Assembly: GCA_023374045.1 (NCBI GenBank)
Contig: CM041777.1
Coordinates: 483,825,594-483,889,593, forward strand
DNA: 64,000 nucleotides
Reading direction: 5' to 3'
Origin: Limonium bicolor
Lineage: Eukaryota > Streptophyta > Magnoliopsida > Caryophyllales > Plumbaginaceae
Below the pieces are notes generated by a model, which was not told where the DNA came from, did no database searches, and saw only the letters and a list, made by a program, of their open reading frames with translations. Shown here piece by piece: positions 34,201 to 46,899 of the stretch. A program made the position numbers and the translations under genes. Numbering within the stretch: the stretch's first letter is position 1; every line of letters begins with the position of its first letter.

Positions 34201-37200
34201 TCTCGTCCATCTTCGAGGTAATCTGCATCACTGTCCGTAGTACGGAGTTGACTACTTCTCGTGTTCCTAACACTACTTGTCGACATGCATGGGGTACCGT
34301 ACTGATACATTACTACTTACCTGACTAACCTATAAATAAGTCTGTCAGGCCCACATGCTCCTATTGGAGTGCGGTCGTCCCATGTCTCGTTTAGTAAACT
34401 GGTAGCGTCTGTTACACGACTATTGCGAAGTATTCTATTGTCAACCTCCCTTTTGATGGATGTCCTTGTTGTAGCTTGATGTTGATTGGTCCGCAATGTC
34501 GGTTATCTTGTTGTAGTTTCTAATGTTCTGGCAGTATGGTGGTGAGGTGGTTGGAACATTATTTTTGTTCTCTAGACTCATGTCCTTAGTAACATGTTAG
34601 TGGTAGCACTTGGTTGGTAACCAGTTGAACGTTAAACGTTGATTCGTCTGTATGGTTGTACTCGGTTTATGTAATATTGGTGCTGAGGTAGCAATGTCAG
34701 TTCTCCCATCTCGATTTCCATGAGTATATACATAATTATTTCCTCTAGGTTTAATCATTATCATATCTTCCCTATGCTTCCCGATACGGCGTAGGGTAGG
34801 TTCTCACACTTGAGTATTTATATGTGTTTCCCTCTCCCTTTTAATTGGGTGTATTGTAGATTGCATGATTGTTTGAGCAGCTTGGTTCTTCATCTTTCCA
34901 ACTATTCTCATTGATGGTACTGCATCCACAAAGGGTATGCTATTTCTCATAAGATTTGGTTTGTCCATTAGGACTAAACATTTATCACCATTAGTGATTA
35001 GCATTACATGCTGGTTATTCAGCTAGTAAGTAATGTCTTTGTTGTTACTTATTGTTTAGTGCTAGTTACTTGTAACTGCAGTTATTTATATTTCGGTTGC
35101 GCGGTATGGCGCCCGTTAGTAATTCATCATTGTTATTTGTATTGCTTATAGTGTGTACCGTAGCTTCCTTGTTTCGTTATTTTAACGTTGATCTTACTAT
35201 TTAGTAGTGTACCTAGAAAGGTAGTTGGAGTCGGTGTTCCCGGCCTCCTGAGCTTATGCCTTTTATTTGTACATTAGGTACTTGCGTACCCGCGCTATTT
35301 AGCGTTTGGTTAAGTGTTTGCCATAATTTTAATTTGAACATTCGTTCTACACACAGTCGTCACAACTGTGAACGACATGTTTTTAACATATATCGATACT
35401 TATCGTTTTCTTTACATGGCGGGACGCCCATGGCGGTAGCCCTTCTTCTACTTAGAATTTGTTTCATAATCGGTATGATATTGATAATACATCTTAATTT
35501 AATCCTGATGTTGATTAGTTGCAATCGTACATAACAATATATGGCACTCCTTGGTAAAGGTGGTGCTCAAAGGTGGTAGTTATTCACGCGTTCAGCGTTG
35601 ATTCGCGTTCATTGTTGCGAAGGTATTGGTAATGTCCGTATTACGGTAGAATTGTTCTTTTCACTCTTGGTCTTTCTGTGGACTAATACGTTTCACCAAT
35701 TTCTTTATGTTCATCATTGGTTGGTGAACACGTACATATAGTTAGTGAACTATAAGTTTATAAGATTAAATATGATATGTATAGTATTTGTTAAATATGT
35801 GGCAATACTGTAATGGGAATCCCGAAAACGTTCGGGTCGAAATATGGTGTTCAAATTAAGTTCCGAATTAGTGGATGCTGCCAACGGGAGTGGCGGTGAC
35901 ATACGCAAAACGGAAGAGGCTCATAGAATGGCAGAGGTAGATTGAACTTTTGCATATTTTCATTAATCCCTGCACAGGATCTATATGGTAGATATTATTA
36001 GTTGATGGAAATAAGAGTGACAAATTTTTTTTTTTGATGTATAAGCTTTTTGGCAATAATATAGTTTTTATTAAAAGTATGGGTTATAGTATATGTAATG
36101 AGAAAACGGAATTTATCACCTAAAGTTAGTATAAAATTGAAACCTTAGGAATTTTAAATTTTGCCCCGAAATGTGATAAGATATTAAGATAAAGTTCTTA
36201 ATATATATTGCATGATATAATGCGTCAAATCAAATAATCATCTTACATTAAGTTGATGATGAAAATGTGTCATATAGTATAGGAGAGTAAATCATGAGGT
36301 ATGAATATAAGTGGACAATATAAATGCTGCGCATACGATATAGTTGGATATTGTATGGCAGCGATCGTTATACGATCGCATTCTCCTCATAGTTTTATTT
36401 GTATGATTTAATATATATATATATATATAAAACGTAGCAGTTAATCGCCAGTTTCCTTTGTTAGTTGTTCGTAACTAGAATACTGCAGTTTTGTTTTTCC
36501 TTAATATAATTAATTTTGGCAACTTGTGAAGAGTTTCAGGAGTCATACGACTCTGGTGTGATCAGCACCAGTGTTGCACTAACCTTTCACCCCAATTCGT
36601 GGTTGGTTTTCCCTTGATCCCCGGGAATCAGGTTTCACCGTCCACTTCCAATTCAGCCATTTAATGGTTTGTTAACTAAATTACGTTATCTTGGCTCTCA
36701 GCCTGTGTCATTTGACTCGTTTTGCTTAATAGTTATAATTGTAATGGGCTGGTGTGCCATTTTCATTGCGTTATTCGGACTCGTCGGGTCCTTCAGAGGC
36801 TGTAGGCCTCGTATCTTAGAGATTTATTGTAACAATTGCAGTTATGTAGTTTATACTAGAGGTGTACCATTGTTTGGTGATTATTGGTAGCCATGGTGTC
36901 GTACCATAGGTCTACGCAGTTTACGGTATTCGTTTGTATGATAATGGCAGTGGTATCTGCAGTGGTAATTATTTGCAGCACTTGCAGTGGCAAGTGCGTG
37001 GGGTAGACGAAATTATTGGTACATTGTTCAAATCAGCGCTTGCTGTTGCAAGCGCACCATGCAAGTAGAGTTGTCGGTTTCCGACTTATTTGTCTCACGG
37101 CTGCATTGGTTGTTTAAGTACTGTTAGAAAGGTTGTTCATGAATAAGCAGATATTTGGATTTGGGAAATTTTCCTGAAGACATTGTCATTACCTTATCCA

Positions 37201-38080
37201 AGTCTCCTCTTACGTTAGGCTCACCTTAGCATAAACGCTCGAAATTTGTTTCTCCAGATGTGTCGTCACGACAAGGTCCTAGCGTCACTGTATTGTGGTA
37301 CACAATTCTAGGATTGGAGTTTGAACACAACAGGGCGGTATACTTATAAAATTTTTCCACGTTTTTAAGATAGTTTTTTTTACAGTTGGTGGTTAGAGGT
37401 CTCATTACGGGCGACGGTCTCGCGGAGTTCATGGTGCTCCCGGTCCGCTTGCCCCGATGTTCTTGGGTGATCCTTTCCACGACGTTGTAGTGGTGCTCGC
37501 CTCTGGCAGTGCCTATTGATACAGTGCTTGGTCATCAATGGAGGTATGGCATTGAGGTCGTGTTGATGTCACAGGAGCAGGAATTATTCGCTGCGAGTGT
37601 GTCTAGACGGTCTCTCGGGCTTGGTAGCCCTCTTCCCTATATCCGGGGATTAGATTTCTCCATTGTATTATATTCATTGGGTTGTAGCGGGAGGGATACT
37701 GTCGGTGGTAGTTCGTACTAAACTTCCTCATGAAAGTGGACTGTCGCCAACGTACTCATGACGTTTGTGTTTCCTCCTGGCTGAGCTCCCAGCTGGTTCT
37801 TAACAGAGGTAATATTCCCGGGCCTTTATGCCCATGGCCAGCTTCCTGGCTCACGCCACCACTAGATGTCGGTATTACCGTCCGTCTTCTCAATAACGCA
37901 CCATAATACAATCAACTCATTGGTGTGCCCCCAAGGGCTAGCACCTGCAGGCCAAAGGCTCTGCCAACACATAATTCCATTAAGACACAGGCGTTTCGTA
38001 CCTCACAAACGTTTTCCCAAGTTTCCCAAATCCTAAGCTCACTGTCTTAACCTAGTATCTCGTCATCAGAGCGGTACTCC
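34201..38080 (-). other. Element C, 3' LTR remainder plus interior, non-coding
   Basis: No open frame here shows a retroelement domain. 34990-35640 is repeated inverted at 30017-30714. 36530-36670 resembles the leader of element B. A (TA)n run lies at about 36408-36430. GTTGCAAGCGCAC/CACTTGCAGTGG-type short inverted motifs occur near 36960-37060. Confidence 0.6.
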
Positions 38081-38092
38081 GCTCTGATACCA
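38081..38092 (-). other. Primer binding site, initiator tRNA-Met (element C)
   Basis: On the minus strand TGGTATCAGAGC starts 4 bp after the 5' LTR end at 38097. It is complementary to initiator tRNA-Met. Confidence 0.88.
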
Positions 38093-40299
38093 CTTTTGTA
38101 ACACCCCTCACAATAATTGCGTAATAGTCGCTCACGTGAACAGGAATAAAGGCGTCTCACAGCGGAAGATATTACATTAATAGAACTCACATGGGTGTTA
38201 CATGCCACCACTCGCCCATGCGAGTGATGTAACAGTACAACATCTTAACAAAATTGAACATAAAAACAATCCGCGTGACGACGAGATACCATCTACATTT
38301 CTATCTAAGTATCATAAGCACAACTACGGTAGCATCTAAACATAATCCAAATCAACACGTTCTAATTACCCAATCCCGCACTTCGGCTTCAACGTTCAGC
38401 AACCTGCATAATGTGTAGTATCAGCGATAGACGCTGAGTATGCCGGATCTGGACCCTATTGGTCACTTGTCATTTTTAACCGTCTTGATATTAGATTGAT
38501 TTCATGCTTTCATTTTACAGATATAATAAATACTGTAACAACATGCATGATTGTATAATCATCATTCTAATCAAACAGTCATATATGGATATACACATTA
38601 CTGTCATACATCATACAATACAATGGTAATGAGAACTCATTCATCGTATGTTCACATCATCACATAGTACATCACTCGGCCTCCGGATTCACATATCATT
38701 AGTTTTAGTTAGCACTGTACAACATCGGCCCCCGGACCTCACATATTATTGTTTAGTTAGCACTGTCGGGCGTCAGTTAGGACAACCCGAATATATTCAC
38801 TTGGACAGTAGTCCCACGTACACACAAAGGTGCTCACTGCCCTGATCATCCGAAGACTCTGGGCTTTCACTTTGCCTTTGTAAGGCGTCCATTTAGGTGG
38901 CCAAGGGCCTGGTGCCAACGGTAGCACACTCCGCCTGACGATCTATCTAGGCTCGATCAGGATTACTAGGGAAAACCCGATACGGGATATCCCAAGAGAT
39001 CTCTACGCGCGACCAGCAGCCAGTGACTGTCTGGATTAAGGTACATCATCACATTCATTACACTCCACTGTTAGCTTTGTTAGTTAGATAGTCAGTTATT
39101 TTTGTTATGGAGTACATCACTTAATTTGTTGGCTGCCCTATGGGTCTTACGCATGCCTAGAATATTCTAGGTAACATTCACGTTTGAGTCAAAGCTCTAG
39201 AGACCGACAATGTCGTGTCCCGTTCCTAAGTATTTTACTTAGGTTATAACTACGTACTTGTAATACTTAGCGTATTAGTCAAGCAACAGTGGTCACAACA
39301 CACATTTCGCATATGTAGTTTTATATAAGTCGATCTATAGTCGACGTAGTATTAGTCCCGTAGGACGTTCGTGCATAAATAAATAATGCAATGAACATAA
39401 CTACACATCACACATACATCACATACATACATTCACACAAGTTATTTATCAAACAAATCCGAGCCCGAGGAATTCCTCAGGACAACTCGGATCAAATCCC
39501 ATTACATACCGTACACCGTTGTCTAGATTCGTGCAGTGCAGACCACTAGAGCTTTCGAGCGCGTACGTCGGAAATGCGATCTAGTAATACAAGGAACACT
39601 AAGCGTCAATCCACATGACAGCACAATTCGGTATTCCCGAACAATATTTGAAATCCTAGTACTATGTCCCCAGACTTAACATTTGTTACTAGTTAAAGTA
39701 TCGTTGTTAATATTTGATAACTCCTTACGCGTTGTGTGAGTTAATTCTCAGTTTACATTAGAGCATGAAACGTTACGTTATACACTTATGATACTTCACT
39801 AGGGTTTACTTATCAAACCAAGGTCCTATACTAACCTTAGTATTTTATGTCGTTCTAACTATAGTGTATAACTTTATTTCTTGATACGTGTTTATCTTTG
39901 TATGTATGCGTTTAGCATAACAGTTTGAATAACTACATCTTTAGCCACATAATATTATTTGTGTTACGTTTGTTCTATAATGTTATACGGTACGATATTT
40001 TATGTGTCACTAGACTTTATTACATGTGGCTTGGCAACTTAGGAGCGTATCGAAAATAATATACACATGTGTCACATTTGAGCTCCTTTATCATATACTT
40101 TCATCTCTCACAGAACTACCACATAACTTATAATATATTGTAGATATTTATTTTATAAAATCGGAAACCTTGTGGTAAGATATGACCTAAGGTCTTTTCA
40201 CACTTGTTTAATTATTGGTTACATATGTATATATGTACATCAAATTTCCTTTCACACCTCAAACTCACCATATTAATTATAGATTGAAGACCCAAGTTT

Positions 40300-43200
40300 G
40301 CATTACAACTGAACCACTCACTGTAACTTAATTGAACAGCAAGAAAACATGACATCAGAAATCTGAAGTTCATGCCTTCGTTATATCTTTTTTTTGTATC
40401 TGTTTGGTAATTAAGTTGATTTCCAAATACCTAATGAATGTATCAGTCTAATCCATCCTCTTAGAAGTATTTTAGGTTCAAGATTAATTCTCTCCAACAC
40501 TCACAAACAATCTGTTCTGCTCACTTACAGAAACAGTTCAGCTTCTGGAATAAACTGAAACATTGTTCATGTATCTTTTCTTCAAGCCCTTGCTCAGTCT
40601 TCTGATCGGTTTCCATATGCTTCACATATCAGTCTCACGAGTTAGTTTGGTTTTAAGCTCTTTTAATCACTCAATGCCATCCACTTATACTCCCTGCATC
40701 CTAGTTATACAGAGATGGCAAATTCTGAGACTGAAACCAAAACAGAAACTGGTTTCCTGGACTGTTGTTTATCCTTCCTGTTACTTTCTTTCTGTTTCTT
40801 TAATCTCATTGCTACTTTGTAGGGGTTGTCTACCCACTTGGTCAAGTGTGCTATCAAACATATATCTTTGACACAGACCCAATTTATCAAGGTTAACCAC
40901 CCTGGAAGTCCTTCAGACAGAAGACATAAAGAACCTGAAATGAAATTGGCACTGCTGCAACTTATTCCTGTTGTTTTATTTTCTGTCACCTAAATCATTT
41001 CTTAACCTTCCCCCACTTACTTAACGATTCATTTATGTGTCTCAGTATAGTATTAAACTCTTAACAAACCATTGCAACCCTTTTATCTTCTGTAACAGAG
41101 TTATACAGAAACATGAAATTTCTGAAGTTGAACTACAGTCAGGAACTAACACTTTCTCTTAGTTTGCTCTCTGCCTGTTTGCTAAACTTATTTGCAACCC
41201 TTCATAGCTGTTGTATCCACTCAGTTGACATCTTATCAGGCCTTTAAATTTAAGAACAACCCAAAACAGCTTGTTACAGATGTAGAAATAATTAACCACT
41301 GAACTGGAAAGGAAACTGAAGCTGGATAAAACTGAAATCTGAAACTGGTGTTTCTCTACTTTTCTGTTTCTCTTATAGTTCACTCATTTAACTCCCTTTT
41401 CCTCCGAATTAGTTACCCAATCAGCTAACGGTCTACTCTGACTTTACCTCACAACAATTCCTCAATCATTCAGGACATTTCTCAGAAAACTCTCCACTCA
41501 GAAGCTGGGCTATTCTGTTACCGAAAACAGACATGTAAAGTTGACTGATTCCCTTGTCTCGTGTCCCCTGGTTCCTGAACTTTTTCCCCAGCTCATCACT
41601 CTTAATGTAATGTGTTATAGAGTTCTTAGGATACTCAGCTTATCAATTTAGCATCTACAAAGCTTCTGGAAACCAATTACACAGAAGTGAAAATTTCAGG
41701 TTTTTGAGTTCCTTCTTACACCAGTTTTCTTTCCTTCTTCTTCTGATCTCAGCCCCAAGGTATTAGTTGGTTCTCATCATTATCTTGATGTTTAGGGGTT
41801 CCTAGGTTTACAGATGAATTAGGACAACACTGTCGGTGTTACTGAAATCTGGATTCCTAAAACAGAAACTAGCCTAGGTTGTTACAGAAGAAGAAACAGG
41901 AATGTGAAACTGGTGGATTCTCTCTGCAACGTGCCACCTGATTCCTTAATTTTTCCAGTTTATTTACTCTCAGTTAGGAGTTTCAATACAGTTTATACTT
42001 CCCCCAATTTAAGATACTGAGTTAGAGTTACTAAGGCTACCTACACCACAGAAACAGAAAATCTGAAACTGATATACAAACAGACAAACAGGAATTATTA
42101 TCTGTCTTCCTTTCTGTTACATTTCTTTCTCATGGTGCCCTTCCTGTTCTTAATCTACCCTAACTCTAATTCTTTCTAAATTTCCTTGAATGCTTAGTTG
42201 ATGTTTATTCGAGGTGTTTAACCCATCTCAGGTCAGAACTACTTGGGTAACATTCCTGAAAAACAAAATCCATACTCTGAAACTAGGATAAATCGAGCCA
42301 GGGACCTGACAGGCTCTTTTCTGTCTGGTTTACCAGTTTGTTCTTTTTTTTTTTTGTTTTCTAGCCCAAACCATCTGTCTACTTAGCTGTAAGGTTTAAC
42401 ACTTTGTTTGTTTTAAGACAACCCAAGGCAACCAAGAATGCCCCACTGGACATGTCTGTACAGAACACCCAGGGACCCAAAACTGATATGCAACTTTTGC
42501 ATTTTCTCCTAGCTAATCTAGCTCCTGTTTCTTCTGTTGGTTGAGTTATTCAGTTACATGTTTTAACTCAGTTTTAACTCCAAAACCCCAAGGCAAATCT
42601 GTTAAAACTTCTGAAATGCTTTAATACCGAAGTGGAAGGAAGCTTGAGGAATAAATTGAAACACTGAAAATCTGATAGACTGAGGAACTATTACAGGTTT
42701 CTCTTTTGCTATTTTATTCTGTCTTTTCCGTTTCATTAATGGATCTGGTTCCTACTAACTAAGTATATCATCAAATCTAAATCGTGAACAGTCCCAAAAC
42801 CAAACCCTTAAGCAACCTGACTACGTTTCTGAAACATTTTATACAGAACCCAAAAGGAAACTGAAACTGCTGTCATGCATTGATGCAAGCTCTCTCTCCT
42901 GTTGTTTGTTTCTGTGATCTAACTCCTTTCCTTAGTTTTCCCTAGCGTGCTTATGACTTAGCTAGGTATGTTAGTAGTGTACCAGCTGTATTTAAGTTCA
43001 TAAATAATCTACAAAAGAAGCAACCTTTACTGCATTCAAAATACTCAATAGTTGAACTTGACCGTTTGGTCTTGTTTTCTGGTAATAGTTTCAGGTTAGA
43101 GTTAGCTCACCAGTTGAGTGTCTCAACCGTTCCTCTTTGACTAATCCTTTGGTGCCAATGCGACTTCAACTTCTTGGTCACTCGAGCGCAGCTGAGGAAA

Positions 43201-43450
43201 TTTTCTCTCGAGTGAGCAGGCCGGTTAACACAGGTAACAATCATGAGTAAACTGCTAGGAGATCTACCTGGTTGTGTTTCTTATTGTTGAAACAGAATTG
43301 AGTTGTCATGCATGGGATCTTGGTACACTCTTCATGAGTTACAATTCCTGGCGGAGTCAAGCAGCGCCTGAAGAGGAAATGAGTTAAGCAACTGGAGAAT
43401 CTCGGACAGGAGGACAGAAGAATGAAAGAGTTATTCAACCAGAATTTCCT
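40300..43450. repeat. Degenerate tandem array, about 190-bp period, in element C
   Basis: CAGAAAC/GAAACTG plus TTTCTGTT blocks recur near 40730, 40935, 41108, 41300, 41690, 41860, 42060, 42270, 42470, 42650 and 42850. The pattern is the same as at 1-2500. Confidence 0.6.
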
Positions 43451-44287
43451 GGTTTCATGGTCTTACCCTTAGAAGTTCTTTTTTTTTTGCAGAGGACTTG
43501 TTCCATTCCAGGATCTCTAGATATCATACTTGATGGTCTTCTGGACTGATCTGTTCCGGATTTTCAGGAGCCTGAACAGCACCCATTCAGAGATGTAAAA
43601 GAGAGTTAAAGACCTTGAGTCAGGAATCAAGAGGTACAGGTTTCATGAGTGACATCGTTTCAGGCTTACCAAGAGAGAAACAAACTGATAGAGCAAGGTG
43701 AACAGACAAACATGGAGGGAAATGGCATTACCGTTTTGTGAAAAGAAAATCAGGGGAGCATGGGGAGATTTCCTGTTGTTTTCCTCCTGACCGTGCTGTT
43801 TCAAATTTCCTGGATTGCAGCACCCATCACCGGGCAAGCATCAAGAAGAATTAGAAGCTGGAGTAGAAGCTTTCGGACTCAGAAGTACGAGGATGGAGAA
43901 GAGAAGTTGATTACCCATTCACCTAGCTGTTCTGTGTCAACTAACTCCAGAATTTTTCCAGAATCTTGCGCCAGTGGACAGTGGGTATCAACGAGCTTCT
44001 GGGCATGCCAAGACCGAGTTGCATGTAGAGGGAATTGAGAAGGTTGAGTTTCTTTAATAGGCAGTGCCCATACTGGTGGAACAGAGGGTGTCGGGTATTA
44101 CTTCCGAGACATGCATCAGCATGGGGGAAGAACAGCACACTGTTGAGTAATTCTTTACTTGTTCTGTTCGGTAGTTGAAATTGGAGTTTAGGGACAGTTC
44201 GGTAGTAGAGTAGTAGTTCAGTGTGGAATAAGTGGGTAGCTTTGCTACTTGATATAATTCGTGAGTGTACAATACTGAATTCGACAG

Positions 44288-44342
44288 CGGCTCAATCGGT
44301 TAAGGTTTCGGGATTGTTACGAAGGGTCTCGGGTTCAAATCC
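44288..44342 (+). other. tRNA-like module (A-box and B-box) in element C LTR
   Basis: CGGCTCAATCGG (44288-44299) and GGTTCAAATCC (44332-44342) match the Pol III A- and B-box consensus with two and one mismatches, 44 bp apart. A T-rich tract follows from 44361. It is antisense to the element. No paired acceptor stem is visible. Confidence 0.55.
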
Positions 44343-44745
44343 TGGCTAGAGCATAGTTGCTCTTTTATTTTATTTTTCCAGCCTTGTTATGCCTATTTCT
44401 TGCATATAAGTGACTTGTATTAACATGTCACGTTAGTAGTTATATGTACATATATATACTACTATTTCGTTATGTCACGTTTTTAACTATACCCATATAC
44501 GGGTACAACCATTTTATTTGTCGTGTTTTAGTTATATGATTTCGGTTGCAAGTACCCATGCGACTATATCATCATGTCGCATTACTAGTTATGTGTACAA
44601 CGTTATAATAGGGTAACGTTATACATACGTGCATACATACGTATGTATATAAGTGCGTGACCGTATTACTATTTAACCGTTCGTTCATACCTTAATGTAG
44701 TAAATTATATATTTAAATCATGTTTAATTAAGTAGGGGTATTTCA

Positions 44746-45818
44746 GTGACTACATCAAAGTTAACTCTGTTGAGGCCCAGGATGCACAAAGATTTGTAGG
44801 GAAAGTTGTCCCGGGCCGTCAACTAACTGCAGAATTAAGGAAGGCCCTGAAAAGAATCGAGCGCATGGAAAAAGCTAGCAAGCCAGCTGGTTTCAATTAC
44901 TCTTCTATGGAATCATACCCCGAGGTTAATCTCCCTCTAAAGTTGAAGCTACCCACACTTGCTCTATACAAGGGTTCCTCAGACCCTCAGGTCCATATGA
45001 CGATGTTCGATAGGGAAATGTCCATCCTCAGGTTGAATGACATGGAGAAGGCCAAGGTTTTCACCGTTATCTCAATGAAATACCTCAACGTTGGTACTTG
45101 ACTCAGAAGATGAACACCAAAACCTATGAAGACGTTTGTGAGGCTTTCCTGCACCATTTCGAGTATGCTAAGAATCTTGAAGTCACCAGGTCCGACCTTG
45201 CCAGTTCCCGGCAGGGAAACAGTGAATCAATGTCTGACTTCATCAAACGGTGGAGGATGAAGGCCGCTGCTATGCCTACAAAAATGGATGAGCAAGAACA
45301 AATTTGAATGATTGTGGACAATATGCAGAGACAATACAACAACGAGCTGAGTTGCACATACTTCCCTAATTTCGACATGCTGATAGGGCAGGTAAGAGTC
45401 ATGGAAGAAAAGATTCACAAAGGCGGGCTGAAGCAGGGACAACCCAAAGCCCATGGCGTAAGTATCGAGACCTTTAAGTCAGGACCGGCCAAAGTAGCTC
45501 AAGTTTCGTACCAAGTGAGCACCATAAAAAAACCCAGTGCTGCAAAGCAGAGCGTCAAGGCCTCACCCTGCTCCAAGAGGTTCTGCACCGAGACAGTTTA
45601 CCATCATTGGCCGGCCTCTCAGTCAAGCACTCGTGAAGCTACAAGAGCTAGACTTAATATAGCCTCTCACACCTAGTCCTGGGATCACTCAAGACGGGGA
45701 ACATCTCCATCAGTTCTGCCAGTTTCATCAACTACCAGGACACAGTACTGACGACTGTAGAGCATTGAAGCACAAGATCGAAGACCTTATCGAGCAAGGA
45801 CTCCAGTTTGTTGAATAG
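44746..45818 (+). pseudogene. gag: D2 gag, C-terminal part with CHHC zinc motif
   Basis: It resumes directly after element C. The Ty3-type gag core is readable (VNLPLKLKLPTLALYKGSSDP; then FIKRWRMKAAAMP). Near the end, 45710-45818, is CQFHQLPGHSTDDC, a C-x2-H-x4-H-x4-C zinc motif typical of Tat-lineage gag, followed by ALKHKIEDLIEQGLQF and a stop at 45816. A frame change near 45098, an in-frame TGA at 45305 and a stop at 45674 show that it is dead. No protease follows, so D2 was a gag-only element or lost pol. Confidence 0.8.
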
Positions 45819-46899
45819 GCAAAAGTCTAGTAGTGTTTTGTTTACTCTTTTCAATTTTGTGGGAAGTTTATCACATTTCTCTTTTAATGAAGTTTAGATT
45901 TTTAAAATTTCAGTTTTTCGGCTTTTTCAGTTTGTAATCACAAAAATGATAATAAAAGAAATGTGTTCGTTCACCTTGCATCTTCAACCAAATCATCTTG
46001 CTCGTTAGCTAAAATTTCTTAAAACTAACGTTCATGAAACTTTCATTTCTCGGCAACTGAACAAAACGACTTGTCTTTTGTTCTAAAAAGATGAACATGT
46101 CCAACCAAACACCACTACTCACCCCAAAACATCCAAACAACCCACGAAGCGTTTCAAGGCTACATTTGTCAAATTGTTGTTATAAACCCTGGATTAATAC
46201 TAGGGGCAATCTGAGATTATGTTCGTCATCTTTCACCTTTCGTTTAAATATGCGAACAAGTCTCAGAGTGAGAATTCACGAGAGTGACTTGAGCAGAAAA
46301 ACCATGAGTGAACGAGCGTGTCATTCGTAGACGACTCCTACGAGACCACATTCAAAGGTAAGGTAAACGGCATAACTCCGACCGAAGGAGATCATTTGTA
46401 AATTTACTCTTAGACCTGCGAAAAGTAACAAAGAGCGGATACACAACTATCAGGAATGATGAAGCACCTAGGTACAGCACCACATGGCCAAAAGCTTGTG
46501 AACCGTGACATTAAACCCTAGGCACCCCCGCTGAGCCTTTCATATATCCCTTTCCGATATTGCAAAGCTCCACAGAACAAGCCAGCCCGTGATGAATGAC
46601 CGACCCGGTGACCAAAGGAAGCGAGGAGCCTAACTCTTAGATAACGTTTTCATCAGTCCAGAGAAGCAAAGCCGCTATCAGTATGACGAGGTGATCCACA
46701 AATGGTCCCAAAGTGACACAGGATCCAAAGAGCTCACATCAAAACAGCTCTCAAAACTCAAAACCGGGAGACACAAGAACCCCGAAGGCGAAGTCAAGAA
46801 AGGATAAAACAAAGAGGCAAACCCGAAGTGCCTCGAAGAAATCCAAATGACAAAGAGAAGAGAAATGGTGTAAAGGGCAACTTCAAAAGTCCAAGTCCT
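45819..46899 (+). other. D2 post-gag conserved module, truncated
   Basis: From about 45970 it aligns with 10690-11590 of D1, including a purine tract with ACTAGGGGCAAT (46198-46209). It breaks at 46899 within AGTCCAAGTCC, where D1 continues but this copy switches to element G. The basic ORF of D1 is not open here. Confidence 0.7.

Larger units (their letters stand above)
33917..44745 (-). mobile_element. Element C: 10.8-kb non-autonomous LTR retrotransposon
   Basis: The ends are TGTAACACCCC (33917) and GGGGTATTTCA (44745), flanked by perfect GTGAC duplications (33912-33916, 44746-44750) inside D2 gag. A minus-strand initiator-Met PBS at 38081-38092 next to TGTAACACCCCTCAC at 38097 fixes the orientation and the inner end of the 5' LTR (38097-44745, 6.6 kb). 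The 3' LTR is at the left; its first 280 bp (33917-34200) match 38097-38375, after which the two diverge. No protein domain is recognisable anywhere in it. Confidence 0.85.
38097..44745 (-). repeat. 5' LTR of element C (6.6 kb)
   Basis: Read on the minus strand: an AT-rich start (44745-44360), a tRNA-like module, a 3-kb degenerate repeat array (43450-40300), then 2.2 kb without recognised content ending GGGGTGTTACA at 38097. The length is extreme for an LTR, and the visible left LTR does not show the array, so the array may be an expansion or a later insertion. Scattered open frames of 60-100 codons share no similarity with the copy at 1-3115. Confidence 0.65.
30715..46899 (+). mobile_element. 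Element D2: Ogre/Tat-like element with gag only, split by element C
   Basis: D2 occupies 30715-33916 and 44746-46899. It has an intact-looking 5' LTR, a perfect tRNA-Arg PBS, the leader, a gag pseudogene and the post-gag module shared with D1 and D3. Element C is inserted within gag with a GTGAC duplication. D2 breaks off at 46899 inside the post-gag module, where the sequence switches to an unrelated gypsy fragment, so the 3' LTR is missing. No pol domain is seen. Confidence 0.85.

Noticed and set aside
36408..36430. (TA)n run as a promoter or origin
   Set aside because: Simple microsatellite in AT-rich element C; nothing around it supports a function.
44281..44360. Functional tRNA gene
   Set aside because: A- and B-box motifs are present, but no acceptor, anticodon or T-stem pairing can be drawn.
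45124..45454. Minus-strand frames opposite D2 gag
   Set aside because: Shadows of the gag coding strand.
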